Assembly (NCBI RefSeq): GCF_040712315.1
Contig: NC_134021.1
Span: 42,295,001 to 42,359,000, forward strand
Source of the DNA: Castanea sativa
Taxonomy: Eukaryota; Streptophyta; Magnoliopsida; Fagales; Fagaceae
Direction: 5' to 3'
Length of the DNA stretch: 64,000 nucleotides
Under the pieces are notes generated by a model. That model did no database searches and was not told the origin of the DNA. It saw only the letters and a program-made list of their open reading frames with translations. A program made the translations under genes and the position numbers. Shown here one piece after another: positions 55,418-64,000 of this stretch. Numbering within the stretch: the first letter of the stretch is position 1; each line of letters starts with the position of its first letter.

Positions 55418-56304
55418 GGGTGCGTTTGTTTCGACAGTAAATCAATTCCGGAAAATGTTTTCAGCATTTGCGGGTGTTTGGCAACACCTGAAATTTTGGT
55501 CAAACGGAAAATCAAACCAATTGACCGTAAAATAAACCCTCCCCACCTGTAAAACGTTTTCCATGTCTATTTTACTTTCAAATTGAAATTTTTCAGAAAA
55601 CAAATACACAGAGCACGAAGAGAGAGAGAGAGAGCATGATTTACAAAGACACAGAGCACGAAGAGAGAGAGAGAGAGAGCACGAAGAGAGAGTAGAGAGA
55701 GTGAGATCGCCATCGCCATCGCCGCGCTGGTGCAATCTCCCCTTCGCCATCGCCATCGCCATCGCTGCGCCGGCGCGATCCCCCCTTCGCCATCGCCATC
55801 CCGCGCCACGCGATCTCGCCTTCGCCATCGCCATCTCCGCGCCGCGCGATCTCGCCTTCGCCATCTCCATCGCGGCGCGATCTCCCCTTCGCCATCGCCA
55901 ATCGCCTCTCTCTCTCTCTCTGTCTTCGTTCTTCTCTGACCGGATTTGGGATTTGTTGATTTGTATTGAGAAAAATTGATGATGAGCTTTTTTTTATTTT
56001 TGGATTTTGTTGTGCTGTATTGAGAAAATTTGATGAGTTTTTTTTTTTTTTGGTTTTGTTGTTATATATCAGGAAATGATATTTGTTTGGAAGCTGAGAA
56101 AATGTGAGAAAATGTGAGCAACAAATAGAAAATGCATTTTCTATAATATTTTCAAAATCACAACCAAACACCTGAAAATATTTTTCAAAGTATTTTTTAA
56201 AATATTACCAAACACCTACAAATATTTTCTTTTCCCGAAAATATTTTCAGTTGAAATTATTTTACACCCGGAAAATATTTTACACCCAACCAAATGCAAC
56301 CTTG
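55418..56304. mobile_element. TIR-like element with GC-rich (GCCATC)n core
   Basis: The ends GGGTGCGTTTGTTTCG and, reversed, GGTTGCATTTGGTTGGG are imperfect inverted repeats. GGAAAATGTTTTC / GAAAATATTTT motifs lie next to both. The core (about 55705-55905) is a GC-rich minisatellite of CGCCATCGCCATC and CGCGATCTC units, bordered by (GA)n and (CT)n runs. No coding sequence. Several overlapping frames over the repeat are artefacts of its period. Confidence 0.6.
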
Positions 56305-56522
56305 ATCGACCTGTTTAAGTTGAGAAATCTCCAACCCAACCCAATTCATGGTAACTCTAAAAACCAACCCAACCTAATTGGGTTTGGTTGGGCTAGATCT
56401 TCAGGTTGGGACCATTATGCCAAGCCTAATAAACAGTTTTAGCTTCCATTAAGTCTCAAAATATCCAAAACAAATTAAACTAATTTCCAAAATCCAAAAT
56501 AAAACAAACTAACAAATTTAAT

Positions 56523-56578
<56 letters not shown>

Positions 56579-56730
56579 AATATAACTATTAATAGCATGA
56601 GTTGGATTGGGTTAACCTTAGTTGAAAACTTTGCAAACCTAAACCTAATCCAACCAAGATACAACCAAAAAAAGAAGAAGCCAAGACAAGACATCAAGTT
56701 GGATTTGTTGGGTTGATGAATTGAATGCAC
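56305..56730. repeat. CCAACCCAACC-rich inverted repeat region with microsatellite
   Basis: CCAACCCAACCC blocks (56331-56375) and their complements GGATTGGGTT / GTTGGGTTGATG (56603-56720) suggest a decayed TIR element around a (CA)n(TA)n microsatellite at 56523-56575. Confidence 0.45.
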
Positions 56731-58842
56731 TTCCCTAACTCGATTACCATCCAATTCTCTAAGAGAGAAAGTCTAATAATGATAATAATAATAACAACAT
56801 TGGCTATTAGTTGGATACAAATACAAAAATTTAAAACACTTTTATTTAATATTCTATCTGTCATTTCTCATGCCCAAAAACTCTTTATCTGTTTCGTTAC
56901 TATATAGGTGTAACAATATTGGGCATCTATGCTAACTTCCTTGTGGCTTTCAATATGTTTTAAAAATAATCTCCAACCAAAAATAACAATATTGGGCATC
57001 CATGCTAAATTAAACTGAGCCCAATTTATTCATTTATTTGTCATTTTCCATGTATTGAGCCTTTGCTAGTTAACGCCAATGTAATCATGCCCTATGTTTG
57101 ATTATAAATATGATACCCCTAATTTTTTGGGTTTATTAGCATGTGTTTCATGGGCATTTGCTAATATATTCTTTACTAAGTGAGTATTAAGTCGATTTGT
57201 ACTATATAAACAATTATGATGAGTCCTATTAGTTTAGGACACTACATTGCAACGTAGGTCCTAACAAAAACGTCAGGTAGATGACGAGAGCTCTCAGTAT
57301 ATAGATGTGATAGCACTTTCCTTGTATTTTTCTTTATATTGTCTACACTCTACAGTCCTTTATCATCTAAGCCTCTCAAGCGTTGATTTCTCACCTACTC
57401 TTGTACTTATTTATTTATTTAAATTATCATCATCAAATTTTGACAATACTAATTTTATGATTCTCTTTATTAATGGGCCGAAGTACAAGAAAAAAAAAGT
57501 ATTTGATATCAAATAATAAATTGATATTATATCAGTAATATTAAAATTCAATAAGTGTGAGATATGTTAGTAAAAAATAACTAATTCATTAACAAATAAA
57601 AAATATGTGTTAGTGAATAGTTATTTTTATACACATATCTCTTATTTTTTAAATTTTTATACAAATAACATGATATCACTTGATGTTAAGTACATTTTCC
57701 ACCCAGAGATCGTCTAGGTTGGCTTTTATATTACATTAAAATGATTCTTGAATCAGTCAAAAAATGATTCTTGAAACTGTTTTCTTTCTTAAACTTGGCG
57801 AAAACGACAAAACCATTGAAAACACCTTGTTTATGAATTTTTAATTTTCTAAAAATCCGTTTTTTTCTTTTCATGACACAACCAAACGGTCCACTTCTAT
57901 CTACCAAATATCACTTAAAAGAACTCTTCTAGAAATAGAATCCAATAAGATCATGGTCATAAAAAATTTCACAATTTTCTCACTACATTTGAAATGAGAA
58001 AATTACTGCAACATCTTTCACATGAGACCTTATATCAAGTCCATAATTTTTATAACTTTTTAAATTATTCAATCTAGCCACCATCCTTAGTAAATTCCAA
58101 TAATATTACAAGCACAACAAATTTTACAACTTTTATCAAAACATCTAAACTGAAATATTGTTATTAGTGTATATTTTCCATGAAAGCACAATTGATATTA
58201 CTTTTATTGTATCTCAATCACAACCTATTAGTGACTTGTTGTGTAATATATAGAGACACGTCGTGGTCAATGTGACTGTCCAGAGAAAGAGAACACTAAA
58301 AAAAATGATATGCTAAGATAGGTTTTTGAAAGAATGACCATTTGTGCTTGCATTTTTCAACACCAAAGGCCAACACTTCTTAAGTTCTTATGTGTCAAGC
58401 GTGTTATAGTTGCAGTTCTAAGACTTTGCATTTTGCTTTATTCCATAGTCATAGTTTGGTTGGAACCTAAGGGACCCATTAAAATTCAAAGTTTTTAGAC
58501 TGAAAATTTCCTTATAAGAAAGGAGAAGTGGATACCACCATGACTGAAATTATCAAGCCCTTGTAACTTCATGGGCATATATTGGTCATTGGGTCTATAC
58601 TCTACACCTAATTATCGATCTCATAGTAGCACATAGATCTTCTAATGCAAAGTGATGTGGCAAGAAAGTGACCGATCAAGACCATAGAGTTTCTATAAAG
58701 TAATCTTTCAAACCCAACAAAGAGTTCTATAGAGCATGCTCTCAAAAGTCTTGATCTCAAGAGTTCATATCGACTTTCTGATAATGACCTCTCTCTCTCT
58801 CTCTCTCAAATATAATCTCTGTTATTTTTTAACAAAATACGC
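56731..58842. other. AT-rich spacer, no gene seen
   Basis: No readable exons or element borders. A short (CT)n run lies near 58792. Confidence 0.4.
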
Positions 58843-59285
58843 TGTTAATTCCTAAACTTTAAATCATAAGCAATTTTAGTCCGTAAATTTTAAAATGATT
58901 ACTTTCAATCCCTTAAATGACATGGTCATATTAAAAAATGGCTCATTATCATACCGTTAGACACATTAAAGAATAAAAATGATCAATTTAAATTTGTTAG
59001 AAACTAAATTTGATCATTTTAAATTTGTCAAAAACTAAAAATTATCATTTTAAATTGTTAAGGACTAAATTTCTTATAGACTAAAAACTATCACTTAAAT
59101 TTATTAGAGACTAAAAGCTACTCTTTAAAATTTTTTAGGAACAAAAAAAGATCATTTTAAATTTTTTTAGAGACTAAAAATGATTGATTTAAGTTGTTTG
59201 TAGACTAAAAACAATAAGCAAAAATTTTAGAAACTAAAATTGTTCAGAAGTTAAAATTTGAGGACCAACATATATATTTTTATCT
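58843..59285. mobile_element. TIR-like element with degenerate tandem repeats
   Basis: Ends AAAATACGCTGTTAATTCCT and, reversed, AAATATATATGTTGGTCCTC are weak inverted repeats. The interior (about 58965-59215) consists of six to eight degenerate units of roughly 35 bases built on ATCATTTTAAATTTGTTAGAGACTAAAAA-like sequence (consensus of several units). Confidence 0.55.
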
Positions 59286-61629
59286 CTTCTTTTTTCCCAA
59301 CATTAGAGCATCACCACTCATTCTTATAATAATAGTTGTTGGTATTCGTATGATTTGCATGAACTTGAATGCTCAATTCAGCATAAGAAACACTTCATCT
59401 CTCAAACCTTGGGGTCATTAAATTCTCTCTGTTGTTGGAAAAATAATACTTATGTACAACAACGTTGATGATTCCCATTTTACTTTTGTTTACCCTAAGT
59501 AGCAGCTGAGTACATTGTGTCCACAACCAGTACTACTTTTTGGATGCACCTAGCTAAAGCCTCTCTCTCTCTCTCATCGAACTAGGCATTCGTTCGAATG
59601 AACTTTCTTTCCAGTTTCAACTTTAAAGCAACAACTTTTCAAGGTACAATTATATATTTTCACAAATTAAACAAAATAAGTTCATCCCAACACAGAAATA
59701 TCTGAAACTTCTCGAGAAATTGGCCTCCACCAGACAAACCTAGCAGTAAAAGTCATGTTGTAGATTATTAGCTTTGTTGATCGTAATGTTGATAGGTTGC
59801 CTTTGATGTCCTGAGTACTTGTCATGAGAATTATGGGGTAGCACTTCCTTTATGACACTAGACTTTAGGGTCGAAACGAATAAATATCTTTTAACTTATT
59901 TTCTGTGTTCCACTTTCCGCTTTACACCAATTACAACTTATCATATATATGTATATATATATATTTTTTTTTTCTTTCATTATAAAATATCAAAGTTTAA
60001 AATAGAAACAAATCAAACACATGGAAAATTGTGATTGTCAAAGATTAAAGAGCATAATAGAGGATTTCTATTCTATTTAGAACGCAGAGAAGACTATCCC
60101 CCCCTCCCTTATCTTCTCCATATGGAGATCCCATCATATGACTCAGTTTGAGCTTACTTCTCTCAAAGTGGAGTTACCATTTGAGCAACATTCCAGGTCC
60201 ATTGGCATGCGTTAGGAGACCTAAAAGAGTGATAGTGCATAGGTTTTGCAGAAACTTTGCCTAGTATTTTTGACTTTCTAGCAATTGTAGTACAAAAAGA
60301 AAAGATGGTAGCAAAACACGTAGGTATTACAAGGCTAGCTAGCTAATTGTACTATTTCACATGGCACATCTTATCCTTGTGGAATCTTAAGTTAGGTCGC
60401 TTCCATTTTGAAGCCATGGAATTTCAAACATCTCTCCCCCCCCACCCCAAAAAAGGGAAGATAGGAAGAAAGCTTCTCTTCTCCTATTAGAAGGAAGCAA
60501 GATGGAGAATGATGTGTTCATAAAAGAGTTGCACAAAAGGTTTATGATTATTGATATGAACATCGTGTTGCCACATGAAATAGTAGGGGATAATCCCGGC
60601 AACTATATATGATACACAAAGATCATATAGGAAGAGAACCAATGAAGCTAATTTTAGATGGATCATGGACCCCAATTGAGACAAAGACTTGACACAGACA
60701 ATAATTGACAATTGTTCAAAATACATAATTGTCTTATAGACCCATGGTTTTCATAATAATCATTATGACCAATGATTTGGCCACAATTTTATGATTAGTG
60801 ACAATGGCATTAAGTACTGCAACTCTTGCTTTCTTTGTTACAATGATGGTATACAATCATAATTTGGACGAAAAATATTCTAGAAATGTTGATGAATTTA
60901 TATTTTATATACAAAGAACCATTAATAATGATATTGACCATTGCGGTTTGGTCTAGCATACGAGGCCAATTACTTGATTATAATGTTGAAATGACTTTGC
61001 AATATGATATCTAATTAATGGACCATATCTAGTTTCTCTTAAAAACAGTTGGTTCATTTTTGTCAAGTGACTTACACAGCATCATGACTCCTGCATTGCT
61101 ATAACGTTTCAAATTAACAACCTAGAAAAATTAGAACCTCATATTTTTCTCTCCTTTTAGACAAAACAATTTCTTTTTTCCTTCTTTTTTTTTCTTTGTT
61201 TTTTTTCCCTACTGCCCCATTTGATATGATAAAGAAAGAGTGGAGAGATAGGCATAGGACATTAAAATTAGGACCTCATACCCCACTAACCCATAAACTA
61301 GTGGACACCACCACAACTGATGTCTTTAATTATAAGGCCCTATGGTGACCAAAGACCAAAGTATCATTATTAGCTAGTTCCAAACTTCCATACTCTTAAA
61401 GCCTATTTCTTCCTTACATGATAAATATGCAATAGTAGTTCTTTTGCTTTAGCCTTTAGGATCTAACATCACTATCACACTAGATTTTTCATTACCATTT
61501 TGTGAGTGTAGAGCATGACACCCCACCTTCATAAAGTACATATGTTAGAGGTATAACGTAATGTTATCATAGATTTATTCTCTTTGTAAAAATAGGGAAA
61601 AAAAAAAATTTCACACGCACACACGTATG
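59286..61629. other. Noncoding spacer
   Basis: No gene recognised. A short frame near 60487-60726 (minus) has no domain similarity that I can see. A run of 10 C lies near 60436. Confidence 0.4.
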
Positions 61630-62474
61630 AATAAAAATCATTCATTTCATTTTAAGTGCTCTATTTTATGTTTCACTAATTGCTACCTGTCATATGTTTC
61701 CTCTCTATCTTTTTCATTTCTCCTTATAAAGTAACCAAAGTTTAAAATATAAAGAAAAAAAAATCGCATACACATAAAATACTATAGTTAGCGAGACAAT
61801 ATAAATGGAACATAAAATTTTTATTCTACATAATATGTATGCCTATCATATACTCCATTATTTTAAGTGTTTTATTTTATGTTTCAGCAATCACTACATG
61901 TCACACATTATCTTTCTCTCTTTTTCTATTTTTTTATATTCTTATAAATAACCAAAGTTTGAGATAGAAAGAAAAAATAATATACACATAACATACTACA
62001 ATTGTTGAAACAGTATAAATGGAACATAAAATTTTTATTTAGCATAATATATATGTGTGTATATAACTATGTATGCCTAACGTATATTATTTATATAATT
62101 TAAGTACTACTACATGAGAGAGAGAGAGAGAGAGTACTACCACTACTTTTAGTCAAGTGGTGTCCGTATCTCTAATTTAACAAAAGAATATTTTGAGAGA
62201 AGAAATGTACCATGTTGTTTGATTACCACTACTTTTAGTCAAGTGGTGTCCGTATCTCTAATTTAATAAAAGAATATTTTAAGATAAGAAAGGTACCATG
62301 TTGTTTAATTAAAAGAACAAAATTTGACTATAATAATAGGTAGATTTTTTTTATTTTTTTGTTCTTAATAAACAAATGAATATAAAGCTTCTTTTTTTTT
62401 TTAACAAGTTACAATGAAAATTTCCATAAAAAATAAATAATTATAAAAAAAGCCAAAGCAAATTTTTATTCTAC

Positions 62475-62478
<4 letters not shown>
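61630..62478. repeat. Tandem array, left part (units of about 211-235 bases)
   Basis: A block beginning TTTTAAGTG and ending in the TTTATTCTACATAATATGTAT area occurs from about 61650 and again from 61861 (spacing 211). It leads into the first unit of the larger array at about 62074. Inside that unit an 86-base piece starting CCACTACTTTTAGTCAAGTGG is itself doubled (62140 and 62226). Confidence 0.75.

Positions 62479-62548
<70 letters not shown>
62479..62548. repeat. (TA)n microsatellite, left of solo LTR
   Basis: About 35 TA units ending at the LTR insertion site. The same tract resumes at 63236. Confidence 0.9.
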
Positions 62549-62552
<4 letters not shown>

Positions 62553-63232
62553 GGGAGTAAAAGGACCCAAGTGGGCTTATGGGCCTTTGGGCTGTAACAT
62601 GGAGGGCTGACCTGCTCCAGGGCTAAACTCTATGAGTTGGCCCATACGCCGAGGGTCCGAGGATGCAGCCGAGGATGAGTTTCACCTCAGACAGATCCAA
62701 GAGAACTCAAGATTTTATTATAAAGGTTAAGGCACAACTCTGGATAAAAGGGGACATCCAGAATCTTCTAGATGCATCAGTATTAAGGAAAATATCAAGT
62801 GTAAAGGCTGCCACCTCCGCATTAAAGGCTCTGCACCTACCTCCCTGGCCGCATTAATGGGGAGGTGACCCCTGAACAGTGAGGGGGAAACTTCGAGTCA
62901 CTGTTCGAAAAGTATCAAGGAAGGAAGTATAAAAGGGGGGTAAGGGCCAAAGAAAAAGGGGGAGAAAAAGAAGAACAAAAAAAGGAATTAAGAAATTGTA
63001 ATCTTTGAGGAAGAAAGAGAAATAATAAAGAAGTAGTCCTCGGCTCACGTCCGAGGAGACCTATTTGCAATTATCATTCGTTGTTTATAAGTGTTTGCAC
63101 ATACCAGTTTGTTATTAAGCTCCCAGTACTTCTAACCTAGGTTTTAAGCCCACGCTCTACAAATTTTATTGTTTAAGGCTCATTGGGCCTGAGCCCGTGA
63201 TTGTTTTTGGGTCCAGGTGCAATTGTGCACTT

Positions 63233-63235
<3 letters not shown>
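62549..63235 (+). mobile_element. Solo LTR-like element, family A (younger member)
   Basis: 687 bases starting TGTGGGGAGTAAAAGG and ending GTGCACTTACA, with perfect TG...CA ends and flanking ATATA on both sides (62544-62548 and 63236-63240). A TATA-like GTATAAAAGGGG near 62930, followed about 120 bases on by CGTCCGAGGAG, fits an LTR promoter. GGGCC blocks lie near both ends, as in 47634-48354. No coding region. In a (TA)n tract the 5-base duplication is weak evidence, but the sharp ends support insertion. Confidence 0.8.

Positions 63236-63293
<58 letters not shown>
63236..63293. repeat. (TA)n microsatellite, right of solo LTR
   Basis: Continuation of the TA tract split by the LTR, passing into TATGTATGTATG. 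Confidence 0.9.
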
Positions 63294-63305
<12 letters not shown>

Positions 63306-63369
63306 GCATATAACTATGTATGCCTATTGTATATTATTTATATAATTTAAGTACTACTAGTACCACTAC

Positions 63370-63407
<38 letters not shown>

Positions 63408-64000
63408 TACTACTACTTTTAGTCAAGTGGTGTCCATATCTCTAATTTCACAAAAGAATATTTTGAGAGAAGAAAGGTACTATGTTGTTTGGTTAAAAGA
63501 ACAGAATTTGACTATAATAATAGGTAGATTTTTTTCTTTATTGGTCTTAATAAACAGATAAATATAGAGTTTTTTTTTTTTTAACAAGTTACAATGCAAA
63601 TTTCCCTAAAAAATAAATAATTAAAAAAAAAAGCCAACACAATTTTTTATTCTATATATATATGTGTGTGTGTATAACTATGTATGCCTATCGTATATTA
63701 TTTATATAATTTCAGTACTACTAGTACCACTACATGACGCAAAGAGAGAGAGAGAGAGTACTACCACTACTTTTAGTCAAGTGGTGTCCATATCTCTTAT
63801 TTAACAAAAGAATAATTTGAGTGGAGAAATATACCATGTTATTTGGTTAAAAGAATAGGAGTCGACTATGATAATAGGTAGAATTTTTTTTTTCTTTATT
63901 GTTCTTAATAAACAGATGAATATAGAGAATTTTTAAAAAAAAAAAACAAGTTAAAATGCAAATTTCCCTAAGATATAAATAATTTTAAAAAAAAGTCAAT
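63294..64000. repeat. Satellite-like tandem array, units of about 363 bases
   Basis: Units aligned on AACTATGTATGCCTA start at 62065 (before the LTR), about 63312 and about 63676. Each carries, in order, a GTATATTATTTATATAATTT block, (GA)n, ACTTTTAGTCAAGTGGTGTC, a GACTATRATAATAGGTAGA block and CAAGTTAMAATGCAAATTTCC. The last two are 363 bases apart. The third runs off the window. (GA)n length differs between units. Confidence 0.85.

Noticed and set aside
55442..56171. Long overlapping frames on both strands (up to 176 codons)
   Set aside because: Produced by a repeat with period six. The peptides are simple Arg/Ala/Met/Asp repeats on every frame with no domain.
60387..60726. Minus-strand frames of 71 and 79 codons
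   Set aside because: No recognisable domain, no splice context and a composition typical of AT-rich spacer.
62663..63048. Frames at 62663-62857 (+) and 62854-63048 (-)
   Set aside because: Inside the solo LTR-like element. The minus one is a translation of purine-rich promoter/leader sequence.
61630..64000. Regular repeats considered as a CRISPR array
   Set aside because: Plant nuclear DNA. Units are long, contiguous and contain microsatellites, with no short repeat/unique spacer pattern.

Overview
The window is nuclear DNA of a flowering plant, probably a woody eudicot. The evidence is AT-rich spacers, intron-containing genes with GT/AG borders, a CC-NB-LRR resistance gene, plastid and organellar proteins encoded in the nucleus, and dense transposon debris. 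Some features resemble Fagales-type genomes, but the species cannot be named from the sequence alone.

Layout. Positions 1-2880 are decayed Ty3/gypsy retrotransposon: gag on the minus strand and an RNase H scrap on the plus strand. Positions 2885-18522 (copy 1) and 25404-42925 (copy 2) are two copies of one segment, each reading, left to right, LRR-tail remnant, RECA3-like pseudogene, LRR scrap, CC-NB-LRR gene, FAX-type fatty acid exporter. Between them, 18523-25403 is an older, scrambled relative of the same material (FAX intron piece, RecA exon, LRR scrap) plus the last RecA exon. The geometry fits a tandem duplication of about 24.4 kb (18523-42925), whose junction lies at 18522 inside FAX exon 2.

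Intact genes. Only two genes look intact, both on the minus strand in or next to copy 2: a single-exon 827-residue CC-NB-LRR (32147-34630) and a six-exon, 232-residue FATTY ACID EXPORT-like gene (39933-44896). Their copy-1 counterparts are broken. The copy-1 CC-NB-LRR has a P-loop change and a nonsense codon. The copy-1 FAX lacks its 5' exons, has a stop and has lost a splice donor. The RECA3-like gene is dead in every copy.

Right half. From 45 to 64 kb no convincing gene is seen. It holds TIR elements, two related solo-LTR-like elements (47634-48354, 62549-63235), hairpin MITEs, a GC-rich minisatellite inside a TIR-like element, and a satellite-like tandem array (61.6 kb to the window end) interrupted by one of the solo LTRs.

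No CRISPR array, rRNA gene, functional tRNA gene or novel multi-gene system was found. The strongest material concerns structural history: paralogous copies with insertions present or absent, datable order of lesions, and an apparently untyped SINE family with clear target-site duplications.
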